From assembly GCF_019145435.1 (NCBI RefSeq), contig NZ_JAHSTS010000002.1, positions 1,703,501 to 1,767,500 of the forward strand: a stretch of DNA of 64,000 nucleotides, in the 5' to 3' direction. Every line of letters begins with the position of its first letter. The stretch's first letter is position 1. This stretch comes from Pseudomonas ekonensis. Lineage in GTDB: Bacteria > Pseudomonadota > Gammaproteobacteria > Pseudomonadales > Pseudomonadaceae. The notes beneath the pieces were generated by a model, which was given only the letters and a program-made list of their open reading frames with translations, was not told the origin of the DNA and searched no databases. Position numbers and translations under genes: made by a program. This document shows, piece after piece, positions 24,713 to 33,574 of this stretch.

Positions 24713-25624
24713 TCAGCCCTTGAAGTCCGCACTGGCATAGGCCGCCAGTTTGCCCTGGATGAAATCCAGGAAGCACTGGATCCGCAGCGCCAGCTGCGAG
24801 TTGCGGTAATACACGGCGTTGATCGGCTGCCGGTAACCGCTGTTGAATTGCGCCAGCACGACCTTCAGGCGCCCGGCACGGATGTCGTCGATGGTCATGA
24901 AGTGCGACAGGCAAGCGATGCCCTGCCCTGCCAGCGCCAGGTGACGCACGGTCTCGCCGCTGGAGGCGCCGATGGCCGGGGTGACCGGCCAGCGGTCGCC
25001 GTGCACATGACGCAGCGGCCACTGGTTGAGGCTTTCGTTCTGGGTGAAGCCGAGCAGGACGTGCCGGCTCAGGTCGGCCACGTCGGCGGGGGTGCCGCGG
25101 GCCGCCAGGTACGCCGGGCTGGCGACGATCATCAGCGGGCTGCAGCCGAGCGACCGGGCGTGCAGCGTCGAGTCGGCCAGGGTGCCGATGCGGATGGCGA
25201 TGTCGGTGCTTTGCTCCAGCAGGTCGATGATCAGGTCGTTGCTGTTGAGCTCCAGCACGATGTCCGGGTAAAGGCGGCGGAACTCGTCGACGTACGGCAC
25301 CACCGCATGCAGCATGAACGGCGAGGCGGCGTTGATCCGCAGCCGTCCGGACGGGGTCTGGTGGCGGGAAATGAGCCGTTCTTCCAGCTCGTCCATCTGG
25401 TCGAGGATGCGCTTGGCCTGCGCGAAGAAATACTTGCCCTCTTCGGTCAGGCCCATGCGCCGGGTGGTGCGGTTGATCAGCGTCGTTTCGAGCTTGGCCT
25501 CCAGCCGCGACAGCGTGCGGCTGACCGCCGACGGCGTCTGGCCGACCTGCTCGGCGGCGGCGGAGATCGAACCGCATTCGATCACGCAGACGAAAATCTG
25601 CAACTCATCGGATCTGGCTTTCAC
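24713..25624 (-). CDS. LysR-family regulator next to mdaB
   Basis: This 303-residue LysR-type regulator has the HTH in residues about 5-62 (IFVCVIECGSISAAAEQVGQ, TPSAVSRTLSRLEAKL, TTRRMGLTEEG) and the periplasmic-binding-like effector domain from about 90 on. Start is GTG 25624 with GAGG upstream. It follows mdaB (54 bp) in the same direction and probably controls it, as pairs of LysR regulators and quinone reductases are common. The effector is not predictable. Confidence 0.87.
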   Translation of the reverse strand: MKARSDELQIFVCVIECGSISAAAEQVGQTPSAVSRTLSRLEAKLETTLINRTTRRMGLTEEGKYFFAQAKRILDQMDELEERLISRHQTPSGRLRINAASPFMLHAVVPYVDEFRRLYPDIVLELNSNDLIIDLLEQSTDIAIRIGTLADSTLHARSLGCSPLMIVASPAYLAARGTPADVADLSRHVLLGFTQNESLNQWPLRHVHGDRWPVTPAIGASSGETVRHLALAGQGIACLSHFMTIDDIRAGRLKVVLAQFNSGYRQPINAVYYRNSQLALRIQCFLDFIQGKLAAYASADFKG

Positions 25625-25678
25625 GGGTGTCCTCGAATCGACAGGCCTGCACCTCAGGCCTGCGATAGTAGCCGAGCC

Positions 25679-26269
25679 TCAAGCCTTGAGGCCAAACACC
25701 TCTTTCAGGTGCTGTTCGTAGCGCATGACGTCGGCCTCGATGTTCGGGCGTTTCATCACGTCCACGCACAGGAACGTCGGCAGGCCGGTCATGCCCAGGA
25801 ACTGATTGGCCTTGTGGAACGGGAAGTAGACGGCATCCACGCCCTTGGCCTCGAAGAAGTCGGTCGGGTCTTCGAAGGCCTGCTGCGGCGCGTTCCAGGT
25901 CAGCGACAGCATGTATTGCTTGCCGTGGATCAGGCCGCCGCTGCCGTACTTCTGCGACGCGTCGGAACGGGTGCGGCCGTCGCTGGCGTAGAGGCTGCCG
26001 TGGCCGGCGGTGAACACTTCGTCGACGTACTTCTTCACGGTCCACGGCGCGCCCATCCACCAGCCCGGCATCTGATAGATGATCACGTCGGCCCAGAGGA
26101 ACTTGGCCACCTCTTCGGCCACGTCGTAGCCCTCGTCGATGAAGGTGGTCTTGACGTCGAGGCCGCCGCGGTCGAGCACGGCGAGCGCCGCCTCGTGCAG
26201 GGTGGCGTTGTAGCGGCCGTCGGAGTGGGCGAATTTTTTGCCGCCGTTGAGCAACAGGACTCTTTTCAT
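25679..26269 (-). CDS. mdaB: NADPH:quinone reductase MdaB
   Basis: This 196-residue flavodoxin-fold FAD enzyme reduces quinones by two electrons and protects against redox cyclers. Diagnostic segments: RVLLLNGGKKFAHSDGRYN at the N-terminus (FAD phosphate loop), VIIYQMPGWWMGAPWTVKKY, and YMLSLTWNAPQQAFEDPTDFF, all closely matching E. coli MdaB as I remember it. Length is that of MdaB (193). It is followed by a LysR gene in the same direction. Confidence 0.9.
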   Translation of the reverse strand: MKRVLLLNGGKKFAHSDGRYNATLHEAALAVLDRGGLDVKTTFIDEGYDVAEEVAKFLWADVIIYQMPGWWMGAPWTVKKYVDEVFTAGHGSLYASDGRTRSDASQKYGSGGLIHGKQYMLSLTWNAPQQAFEDPTDFFEAKGVDAVYFPFHKANQFLGMTGLPTFLCVDVMKRPNIEADVMRYEQHLKEVFGLKA

Positions 26270-26404
26270 GGGTCAGCCTCGATCGGATTCCAATGCCCGG
26301 CGCACTCGCCGGATGGAGAAGGGAAGTGAAGGAATGGCGGCAGGTTAACGATCCGTCCCGCGCGGAATAAGCAGCGGTTGCGCAAATGACATTTGACTGA
26401 GAAT

Positions 26405-26427
26405 CACGAATCACCCGGCGATTCGTG
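26405..26427. promoter_or_regulatory. Perfect inverted repeat upstream of the monooxygenase gene
   Basis: CACGAATC and GATTCGTG are separated by seven bases, 41 bp before the start of the monooxygenase gene and 136 bp before mdaB on the other strand. Its position in the divergent intergenic region suggests a repressor operator. No T-tract follows, so it is not a terminator. Confidence 0.4.
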
Positions 26428-26467
26428 CAGTAGCATGGGCGCCCCCTTCAACCTGAGGAACCGAACG

Positions 26468-26782
26468 ATGAGCGAACGCCAGGGCTTCATCCTGCACGCC
26501 AAGACCCGCCCGGAAAAAGCCGAGGCCTTCGAGGCGTTCTTCCGCGCCCATGTCGAGCCGAGCCGCGCCGAACCGGGCTGCATCGAGTACCACATGCTGC
26601 GCGACAAGCACGATCCGACCCTGTTCATCTTCTACGAGATCTGGGAGTCCCAGGCGCATTTGGACGTGCACTCGAACCTGCCGCACATGCAGCAGTTCCT
26701 GGCGCAGCGCATGGAATACCTGGAGCGGGATTTCGATATCCGCCCGATCGAGATGCTCAGCGCTTCGTCGGCTAGCCGCTGA
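26468..26782 (+). CDS. Antibiotic biosynthesis monooxygenase (ABM/YgiN-like) domain protein
   Basis: This 104-residue dimeric ferredoxin-like-fold protein belongs to the ABM family (quinol monooxygenase YgiN and relatives). It shows FILHAKTRPEKAEAFEAFF, SRAEPGCIEYHMLRD, FIFYEIWES and LPHMQQFL in family order. E. coli YgiN works in a quinone redox cycle with MdaB, and here the gene is divergent from mdaB. A shared role in quinone handling is therefore plausible (inference). CTGAGGA lies before ATG 26468. Its end overlaps the convergent TauE/SafE gene by 11 bp. Confidence 0.85.
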   Translation: MSERQGFILHAKTRPEKAEAFEAFFRAHVEPSRAEPGCIEYHMLRDKHDPTLFIFYEIWESQAHLDVHSNLPHMQQFLAQRMEYLERDFDIRPIEMLSASSASR

Positions 26783-27536
26783 CCAGCAGATGGGCGCCGA
26801 GCGCGCCCAGACCGATGAAGAACACCCGCTTGAACAGCGTGGCGCTGATCCGCCGGCGCAGCCATTGGCCGAACCCCATGCCGAGCATCGCCGGCACCAG
26901 CGCCAGCCAAGAGGCGCCGAACTCCGCACCGCCCAGGGCGCCGCGCCACAGCAGGCCGCCGGCCAGGGCGAGGGTCGACACGGTGAAGGACAGGCCCAGC
27001 GCCTGCACCAGTTCATCGCGGCTCAAGCCCAACGCCTGCAGGTAAGGCACCGCCGGGATCACGAACACGCCGGTGGCCGAGGTGATGACCCCGGTCACGG
27101 CCCCGCACACAGGCCCAAGCCAAGGTTCGTGCCGACGGCTGACCCGCAACGCCGGCAGCCACAACCCGTACAGCGCATACAGCAGCAACGCCGCCCCGAG
27201 CCCCCGCACGACCCACTGCCCGCCCGCCATGCCGAGCCACAGGGTGCCGACGCCGGTGCCGAGGAAGACCGACAGCAGCATCGGCCACAGGCGCTTCACA
27301 AGCCCCGGCAAGTGGCCGCCGAAGGCCAGTTGCCAGAGGTTGGTCAGGGTCGCCGGGACAATCAGCAGCGCCGCTGCCTGCGCCGGCGCCATAGCCAGGC
27401 CGAGCAGCCCCATCGCGACCGTGGGCAAGCCGAGGCCGATCACGCCCTTGACCGAGCCGGCGAGGAAGAAGGTGGCGACGACCAGCAAAGACAAGACGAT
27501 GCCGAGGTTCTGGTAGAAATCGAGGTAGGCGTTCAT
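26772..27536 (-). CDS. TauE/SafE (TSUP) family membrane transporter
   Basis: This 254-residue protein has seven to eight hydrophobic segments of the TSUP family, exporters of sulfite and other organosulfur or organic anions. N-terminal motif GSVKGVIGLGLPTVAMGLL and the second-half repeat GAVTGVITSATGVFVIPAVPYLQ are typical. The substrate is unknown. It is divergent from a LysR gene (REP-containing 270-bp gap), which is the likely regulator. Confidence 0.87.
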   Translation of the reverse strand: MNAYLDFYQNLGIVLSLLVVATFFLAGSVKGVIGLGLPTVAMGLLGLAMAPAQAAALLIVPATLTNLWQLAFGGHLPGLVKRLWPMLLSVFLGTGVGTLWLGMAGGQWVVRGLGAALLLYALYGLWLPALRVSRRHEPWLGPVCGAVTGVITSATGVFVIPAVPYLQALGLSRDELVQALGLSFTVSTLALAGGLLWRGALGGAEFGASWLALVPAMLGMGFGQWLRRRISATLFKRVFFIGLGALGAHLLVSG

Positions 27537-27635
27537 GGCGCCACTGTGCGCTTGGCCGGACGCTTTGGAAATCTGCCATATACTGAGGCAGCCTATTGCA
27601 AAGCAAGAGGCTGAGAAGACTGCTGAGGCGACTGG

Positions 27636-27773
27636 CCCCATCGCGGGCAAGCCCGCTCCCACAGAGGTATGCGGTCGACAGGACGACCTTACGGGCCCTA
27701 TCGCGAGCAGGCTCGCGCCTACAGTTTCCGGACACCACAGTCCCTGTGGGAGGGGGCGTGCCCGCGATAGGGC
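27636..27773. repeat. REP cluster in a divergent intergenic region
   Basis: Three REP units lie at 27636-27665 (CATCGCGGGCAAGCCCGCTC), 27694-27724 (ATCGCGAGCAGGCTCGCGCC) and 27743-27773 (GGGGGCGTGCCCGCGATAGG, opposite orientation). REPs usually sit between convergent or tandem genes; here they lie between the divergent TSUP and LysR genes. Confidence 0.87.
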
Positions 27774-27806
27774 CGGTGCCAACGACACACTGCCCGAGAC
27801 TCTCCG

Positions 27807-28697
27807 ATGCACTTCGACTTCACCGACCTGCGACTCTTCCTGCACACCCTCGACGCCGGCAACATCACCGCCGGCGCCGACCGCAGCCACCTGTCGCTGG
27901 CCGCCGCCAGCGCGCGGATCCGCGCCATGGAAGCGTCGCTGGGCACCGATCTGCTGCAACGCGGCCGCCGCGGCGTCACCCCGACGCCGGCCGGGCAGGC
28001 CCTGGCTCACCATGCACGGATTCTGCTGCAACAGGCCGAACGCCTGCAGCAGGATCTGGCCGACTACGCCCAAGGGGTCAACGGCCGGATCCGCCTGCTG
28101 TGCAACACCACGGCCATCACCGAATACCTGCCCGAAGCCCTGGCGGACTTCCTGTGCCGTCACCCCAACCTCGACATCGACCTGCAGGAACTGCCCAGCG
28201 CCCGCATCACCCACGCCTTGCGCGAGGGGGCGGCGGACCTGGGGATCGTCTCGGATGCGGTGGCCCGCGAAGGCTTGCAGACCCGCTTCTTCCGCGACGA
28301 TCCGCTGGTGCTGATCCTGCCGCCGGGGCATGCCCTGACCGAGCGGCCGTCGCTCACCTTCGCCCAGACCCTGAGCCACGACTACGTGGCCTTGGGCGCC
28401 GCCAGCGCACTGGCGATCCACCTGGAGGAACAGGCGCTGCACATCGGCCAGCGCATGGCGGTCCGGATGCGCGCCGACGGTTTCGACGGCGTCATCCGCA
28501 TGGTCGCCCACGGCGCCGGCCTGGCCATCGTGCCGTTGGCGGCGCTGGAACGCTCGCCACTAAAACCACGGATCGCCTGCCGCCCCCTGTCCGAGGATTG
28601 GGCCCGGCGCCGGCTCCACCTCTGCGCCCACGACATCGGCCACCTGCCCGCCTACGCCCGCGCCCTGCTGGAGGCGCTGACGCCGGGAACGCCTTGA
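27807..28697 (+). CDS. LysR-family regulator, divergent from the TSUP transporter
   Basis: This 296-residue LysR-type regulator has an N-terminal HTH (LRLFLHTLDAGNITAGADRS, LSLAAASARIRAMEASLG) and an effector-binding domain beginning around GRIRLLCNTTAITEYLPEAL. Divergent orientation makes the transporter gene the natural target. The stop codon lies within the MerR-type promoter region of the next gene, so read-through into 28750 may also occur. Confidence 0.87.
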   Translation: MHFDFTDLRLFLHTLDAGNITAGADRSHLSLAAASARIRAMEASLGTDLLQRGRRGVTPTPAGQALAHHARILLQQAERLQQDLADYAQGVNGRIRLLCNTTAITEYLPEALADFLCRHPNLDIDLQELPSARITHALREGAADLGIVSDAVAREGLQTRFFRDDPLVLILPPGHALTERPSLTFAQTLSHDYVALGAASALAIHLEEQALHIGQRMAVRMRADGFDGVIRMVAHGAGLAIVPLAALERSPLKPRIACRPLSEDWARRRLHLCAHDIGHLPAYARALLEALTPGTP

Positions 28698-28725
28698 CTC
28701 TACCGTTAGGGGCAGACTCTATCCT
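28694..28725 (+). promoter_or_regulatory. MerR-type promoter of the NAD(P)H oxidoreductase gene
   Basis: A -35 box TTGACT (28694-28699) and a -10 TATCCT (28720-28725) are separated by 20 bp instead of the normal 17. This is the over-long spacing that MerR regulators correct by twisting DNA. The spacer carries an imperfect dyad around ACCGTTAGGGG. The same architecture, with 14 of 20 spacer bases identical, is found at 44798-44829. The MerR gene at 29541 is the likely regulator of both. Confidence 0.75.
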
Positions 28726-28749
28726 GAGGGCTTCATTTCAGGAGTACAC

Positions 28750-29331
28750 ATGATGCGCAAACGAATGCTCGTGATTCTGGGGCATCCTTCCACCGACAGC
28801 TTTTGCGGCGCCCTGACCGATACGTACGTCCAGGCCGCCAAGGAGGCAGGCCACGACGTGCGCCTGCTGCGCCTGGACACGCTGGACTTCGACCCGGTGC
28901 TGCACGAAGGCTACAACAAGCCCCAGCCCCTGGAACCGGATCTGCTCCAGGCCCAGGCCGACATCACCTGGGCCGAGCACCTGACCTTCGTGTACCCGAT
29001 CTGGTGGGGCGGGATTCCGGCGCTGTTCAAAGGCTTCCTCGACCGGATCCTGCTGTCCGGCTTCGCCTTCAAGTACCGCAAGGGCAAGGCCTTTCCGGAC
29101 AAGCTGCTGAAGGGCCGCACCGCGCACCTGCTGGTGACCATGGACACCCCGCCCTGGTACTACAAGTGGATCTACCGCATGCCGGGCCTGCACCAGATGC
29201 GCAAGACCACCCTGGAGTTCTGCGGCATCAAACCGATCAAGACGCTGACGTTCGGCCCGATCCTCGGCTCGAAGCCGGAACAGCGCGACATCTGGCTGGA
29301 GCAGGCGCGCGTGACCGCCGCCGCCAGCTGA
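28750..29331 (+). CDS. NAD(P)H-dependent flavodoxin-fold oxidoreductase
   Basis: This 193-residue protein is of the NQO/KefF/MdaB-like flavodoxin-2 family. It has a flavin-binding loop LVILGHPSTDSFCGALTD, VYPIWWGGIPALFKGFLDR and the GLHQMRKTTLEFCGIK helix-strand. Members reduce quinones and electrophiles with NAD(P)H and protect the cell. CAGGAG precedes ATG 28750 (a second ATG follows at 28753). It has its own MerR-type promoter and is followed 209 bp later by the merR gene. Shared control with the ketosynthase operon suggests it counters a reactive compound linked to that pathway (inference). Confidence 0.87.
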   Translation: MMRKRMLVILGHPSTDSFCGALTDTYVQAAKEAGHDVRLLRLDTLDFDPVLHEGYNKPQPLEPDLLQAQADITWAEHLTFVYPIWWGGIPALFKGFLDRILLSGFAFKYRKGKAFPDKLLKGRTAHLLVTMDTPPWYYKWIYRMPGLHQMRKTTLEFCGIKPIKTLTFGPILGSKPEQRDIWLEQARVTAAAS

Positions 29332-29540
29332 CCCCGCCCTGCCGGTTCCGCTGACGGCTCACCGCCGTCAGCCCTTCTGCGCTCCCTTGCGGATCTTGGC
29401 GGCCAGGGACCGCCGGTCGGCTGTGCGCGTCATAAGCACGCAGCCGCAACCTCTCTATGTTATCCACGGTATGATCGCCCCCGGTCAGGCATGAGGCCTG
29501 GTCGCGCATCAGCCCTGTTTGAACATCGAGACGGACCTTT

Positions 29541-29951
29541 ATGTATATCGGCAAAGCCGCCCAGCTGTCGGGCACCACAGTCAAAAGCATTCGCCACTAC
29601 GAAGAGATCGGCCTGTTGCCGGAGCCCAGGCGTGAGGGCAAATACCGGATCTACAGCCAGGAGAGCGTCGAGGTGCTGACGTTCATCAAGTGCGCCCAGC
29701 AATTGGGCTTCAAGCTCAAGGAGCTTCAGGTGATCCTCAACAGCTACCGCGGCGACGTGTTCCCCTGGGACATGGCGCAGCAGGCGATCGCCGAAAAAAA
29801 AGCCGATCTGGTGGCCCGGATCGGCGAATTGCGGCAGTTGCACGATGGCCTGGAAGCCTTTGAGAACAACCTCAGCGATGCACGCCAAGAGTGTCAATTC
29901 GAGCGCACCGCCCGCCAGGGCGAAAAAAACTCCGGCAACACACTGAACTGA
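29541..29951 (+). CDS. MerR-family regulator, probable thiol/aldehyde sensor type
   Basis: This 136-residue MerR regulator has a winged HTH (MYIGKAAQLSGTTVKSIRHY, GLLPEPRREGKYRIYS) and the dimerising coiled coil at about 80-110. The metal-binding cysteine set of MerR, CueR and ZntR is absent. Cys51, in TFIKCAQQLGF, is where NmlR/AdhR-type thiol sensors of aldehydes carry their reactive Cys52/54. It stands between the oxidoreductase gene and the distal end of the leftward ketosynthase operon. Two MerR-type promoters with near-identical spacers (28694 and 44798) make a compact regulon. Control of both units is inference from those sites. Confidence 0.87.
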   Translation: MYIGKAAQLSGTTVKSIRHYEEIGLLPEPRREGKYRIYSQESVEVLTFIKCAQQLGFKLKELQVILNSYRGDVFPWDMAQQAIAEKKADLVARIGELRQLHDGLEAFENNLSDARQECQFERTARQGEKNSGNTLN

Positions 29952-30020
29952 ATGTCCTGCTGCACCGGGTGACCGCTCCCGCAGGCCGTACCAGGGCCGT
30001 CGGGGGCGGTTTTCGCCGAA

Positions 30021-32642
30021 TCAGTTCATGGCCGGTTCCCCGCGGGCAGGGCGTGTTTCGGCCTCCTGCGCCAGCGGAACGACCGCCCCGAAGAACCACG
30101 GCGACACCAGCGTCACCAACACGATGGTCATGACCCCGCTGGAGAACAGCGCCATGGCCACCAGCGCCCCCAGGTCGACGATCGGCTTGAAGTCGGAGAA
30201 CAGCAGGGCCATGAAGCCGACGGAGAAGATCACCACGTTGATCACCGTCGAACGGCCGACGCTGTGCATCGCCTGCAGAATCGCCGCATCGATTTCGACG
30301 CCCTCCTGCACCAGCAGCTTGATCCGCGACAGCAGGTGCACCGCGTAGTCGACCACGCCGACCACCAGGAACGTCACCAGCGTCGTGCCGATGTTCAGCT
30401 CGATGTGGAACAGGAACATGAAACCGTAGACCGTCACCGACGTGGTCAGCAGCGTGAGCATGCCGAGCAGCCCCAGACGCACGGACTTGAGCCAGTACAT
30501 CATCATCAACGTGACCACCACCAACGCCAGGGAAAAGCTCAGCACCTGCCCCTGGGTGATTTCCTGCAGCACGCCGGTCCAGATCAGCGGCGTGCCGGCG
30601 TGGGTCACCTCCAGGTTGGCCGGCTTGTTCACCAGCAGCCAGGCGTCGAGGCGGTCCAGCATGCCCTGGTAGTCGCTGGCGACGGACGAAGTCATGGTGT
30701 ACAGGGTCAAGGCCTTGGAGAAGTCGGCGTTGAGCACGTTGTTCAGGTCCGAGCCGCCGCCGTTCTCGAACAGCATCACGTGCTGCTCGATCAGTGAGTT
30801 GCCCGACACCTCGAACTGCTCGACCTGCCCGTCGTCGTTGACCGAGGACACCTTCTCGACCGCCTCCGGCACCCGCAGGTACGCGGGGTTCATGTCGTTG
30901 AGCACCAGGTTCATGCGCTTGACGTAGGTGGCCAGCGAATAGCCGTAGCTCACGTTCGGCTGTTGCTTGATGAAGCGGTCGAGCCGGTCGATGAACTGCA
31001 CCGTCTCGGTGGTCAGCACGCCACGGGGTTCCTTGCTGTCGATGGCGATCCAGCCCGGCGCGGTGCCCGCCACCTTGGCGTGGTTGATGAACTGGTCCGA
31101 GATGCGGATGTGGCTGTCCGGCTTGAAGTAGGCAATGCCGGAGTCTTCGATGTCGACGCGGAACGTGAACACCGTCGCCAACGCCAGCAACGGCACGAGC
31201 ACCACCAGGATCGGCTTGCGGAAGCGGATCATCCACGCGCAGAACGCCACCAGATAGCGCGAGATGACCGATTCCTTGTGCACCGCCACCTTGGCCTGCG
31301 CCGTCGGTTCCTTGCCCCAGATCGAGATCCAGGCCGGAATCAGCAGCAGCGAAATGATCAGTGCCGCCGTCAGGCCGATGGACATGAACACCCCGAAGTT
31401 GCGGATGCTGACGATGTTGTTGGTGGTGGAGATCAGGAACGTGGCGATGGTCGTCACGGTCGTCAGCACCACCGGCACCACCATCAGCCGCTGCGTGCGG
31501 CGGTTGGCCTCGCGGTTGCTCTTGCCGGCGTTTTTCTGCTCGTAGTACTCGGCCATGACGTGGATCGCGTCCGAGCAGCAGATGGTGAACAGGAACACCG
31601 GCAGCACGCTGGTGAGCAGGTCGAACGGCACCCGCCACAGGGCCATCAGCCCCAGCGTCCAGATGGTGCAGAACAGGATGTTGAACAGCGGCAGCAGCAC
31701 GCCCAGCGGTTTGCGGAAGAAGAAGATCAGCAGCAGCGTGATCAGCAGGAACACGATCGGAAACAGCACCGCCAGGTCGTGGTCGATGATTTCCTGCTGG
31801 GCGGCGATGAAGATCGGCATCCCGGCGATGAAGATCTCGTCCTTGTACGCCGGGTGCTCGGCCTGGTACTGCGCGACCAGGCCGCGCACGATCTGGTAGG
31901 CGCGCAGCTGGGCCTGGGCGTCGTCCTGCTTGGTGCCGAGCTCGGCCACCAGCATCGCGACTTTCTTGTCCTTGGACACCACCCCGTCGACCATCAGCTC
32001 GTTGCCCATGATCTGCGATTCGACCAGTGCCGGATCCATGTCGTAGGCGTTGAGCGTCTTGTGGATCAGCAGCTCGCCGCCGTCGGTCAGGACGATGTTC
32101 TCCAGGTCGCCCATGGACGCCATTTCGCGGATCGGGTTGATGCGCTCGGCCAGGAAGGTCAGGAACAGCTGGTCGTGCGGATCCCATCCCTCGCTCTGGG
32201 CATGGTCGCGCAGGGCCTTGGCCTGGGCGTAGTCGTTCTGGGAAAAGCCGTCTTCCAGAATGTCCCGCGTCAGCAACTGCGCACGGCTGTCGTCGGGATG
32301 GCCGGCGACGATCTGCGCCAACTGTTCCTTGTCGGCGTCGTTGGCCAGGATCATCTTGCGCACCGACTGCGACAGCGAGAACAGCGCGTTGAGGGTGTCC
32401 TTGTTGAACACCGTCTGCGGGTTGTTCAGCGCCACCATCACCGAGTCGAACGTGCCGGTGAACTCACCTTGCAGGTCGATGATGGTCTTGCGCGCCGGGT
32501 GGGTGTCCTTGAGCAGGTAAGGGTTGGTGTCGGACACCAGCGCACCCAGCGTATAGGTGAAATACGCGGTGATCGCCACCAGCAGGAAAACGATCGCCCG
32601 CGCATGGCGCTCGACGAAGTTCAGGTATCTTTCCATGATCAT
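30021..32642 (-). CDS. MMPL/RND-superfamily lipid transporter
   Basis: This 873-residue inner-membrane protein has twelve transmembrane segments in two repeats, each with a large periplasmic loop (about residues 36-290 and 470-690). TM1 is at about 16-35 (AIVFLLVAITAYFTYTLGAL), and the MMPL core includes FLFTICCSDAIHVMAEYYEQK. It resembles the HpnN/MMPL lipid-exporter branch, not the drug-efflux AcrB branch. It is the last gene of the 11-gene operon, 30 bp after the LolA-like gene. With that protein and the outer-membrane protein, it could carry a lipid-like product across the envelope. Confidence 0.88.
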   Translation of the reverse strand: MIMERYLNFVERHARAIVFLLVAITAYFTYTLGALVSDTNPYLLKDTHPARKTIIDLQGEFTGTFDSVMVALNNPQTVFNKDTLNALFSLSQSVRKMILANDADKEQLAQIVAGHPDDSRAQLLTRDILEDGFSQNDYAQAKALRDHAQSEGWDPHDQLFLTFLAERINPIREMASMGDLENIVLTDGGELLIHKTLNAYDMDPALVESQIMGNELMVDGVVSKDKKVAMLVAELGTKQDDAQAQLRAYQIVRGLVAQYQAEHPAYKDEIFIAGMPIFIAAQQEIIDHDLAVLFPIVFLLITLLLIFFFRKPLGVLLPLFNILFCTIWTLGLMALWRVPFDLLTSVLPVFLFTICCSDAIHVMAEYYEQKNAGKSNREANRRTQRLMVVPVVLTTVTTIATFLISTTNNIVSIRNFGVFMSIGLTAALIISLLLIPAWISIWGKEPTAQAKVAVHKESVISRYLVAFCAWMIRFRKPILVVLVPLLALATVFTFRVDIEDSGIAYFKPDSHIRISDQFINHAKVAGTAPGWIAIDSKEPRGVLTTETVQFIDRLDRFIKQQPNVSYGYSLATYVKRMNLVLNDMNPAYLRVPEAVEKVSSVNDDGQVEQFEVSGNSLIEQHVMLFENGGGSDLNNVLNADFSKALTLYTMTSSVASDYQGMLDRLDAWLLVNKPANLEVTHAGTPLIWTGVLQEITQGQVLSFSLALVVVTLMMMYWLKSVRLGLLGMLTLLTTSVTVYGFMFLFHIELNIGTTLVTFLVVGVVDYAVHLLSRIKLLVQEGVEIDAAILQAMHSVGRSTVINVVIFSVGFMALLFSDFKPIVDLGALVAMALFSSGVMTIVLVTLVSPWFFGAVVPLAQEAETRPARGEPAMN

Positions 32643-32672
32643 GCGTTCCAGGGTCTTCGGGGCGGCGCCCGG

Positions 32673-33506
32673 TTAGCGGGCGGACACAGCGAACTCGGGC
32701 AGGTCACCGGTCTTCAGGCCGCGCTTGATGGCGGTCTGGGTGAACAGGCGGTCTTCCAGCGGCACGTTGTACTGCAGCTGGTTGAAGCGCATCTCCGAAC
32801 GCGTGCCGTCGATGAAGTGCTCGGTCTCGCTCAGCACGATGCTGTCGATCGAGTCGATGGTCTCGACCTTCTGGGTGCGCATCTGCTTGATCAGCACGCC
32901 CTTGATGTCGAAGAAGTCCTGGCGCATGACCAAGAAGTTGCCCTTGTCGATCCACACCTTGAGCTTGTTGTAGCCGGTCTTGGCCAGCACCTCCGGGGAG
33001 GCCGGCTCGCGCTCGATCACGTAGCAGTCGCGGCCCTTGACCTGCTCTTCGCCGACCAGCACCTGCGAGTAGTCCTTGACCCGGATCTTGTCGAGGTCGG
33101 CATAGGAGTATTCGCTGCCCATGAACGAGCCGCGCTTGTCGGTGGTGGAAATGCGCCGGGTCTGGCGGCTGACCGGCAGGTACATCCACTGGCTGTCTTC
33201 CAGGCCCAGGGGCTCGTGGGGGTTCTCGATGTGGAACGCCACGTCGCGCACGTCGGTGGGCGCGGAGAAGTACATGCTGAATTTGTCGCTGTCCGGGTAA
33301 TCCTTCTGCAGGTAGGTGAATTCCCGCACCCGGGTGTTGCCCTTCTTGTCGTGCAGGATCAGCGAGACCTGGGACATGAAGCTGGTGCCGTCGTTGCGGT
33401 CGCGCACCTTCTGGATGATGTCGTCGGCGCTCTGGCCGGCGGCGGTTGCGCAGGCGGCACCGAGGATCAGCGCGGCGGCGGTCATGGTTTTCAGTAACGG
33501 CAACAT
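32673..33506 (-). CDS. LolA-like periplasmic lipid-binding protein (PF17131 type)
   Basis: This 277-residue exported protein has a signal peptide over residues about 1-23 (TMTAAALILGAACATAAG) and an outer-membrane-lipoprotein-sorting-like domain: DDIIQKVRDRNDG, a series of beta strands, QWMYLPVSRQTRRIS, GSEYSYADLDKI and LKVWIDKGNFLVMRQ. This branch of LolA-like proteins is typically encoded beside MMPL/RND transporters and is thought to shuttle lipids, not lipoproteins. It lies between the outer-membrane protein and MMPL genes in the operon. Confidence 0.85.
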   Translation of the reverse strand: MLPLLKTMTAAALILGAACATAAGQSADDIIQKVRDRNDGTSFMSQVSLILHDKKGNTRVREFTYLQKDYPDSDKFSMYFSAPTDVRDVAFHIENPHEPLGLEDSQWMYLPVSRQTRRISTTDKRGSFMGSEYSYADLDKIRVKDYSQVLVGEEQVKGRDCYVIEREPASPEVLAKTGYNKLKVWIDKGNFLVMRQDFFDIKGVLIKQMRTQKVETIDSIDSIVLSETEHFIDGTRSEMRFNQLQYNVPLEDRLFTQTAIKRGLKTGDLPEFAVSAR

Positions 33507-33574
33507 GTGAGCTTCCCTTTTCGTTGTTTGAGTCGTTTCAGGCCTGAACGCCGGGGCACGCAGGCGTCATGGGG

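Noticed and set aside
29350..29372. Terminator after the oxidoreductase gene
   Set aside because: A GCTGACGGC/GCCGTCAGC hairpin exists but is followed by CCTTCT rather than a T-tract, so read-through into merR is likely and I did not call it.
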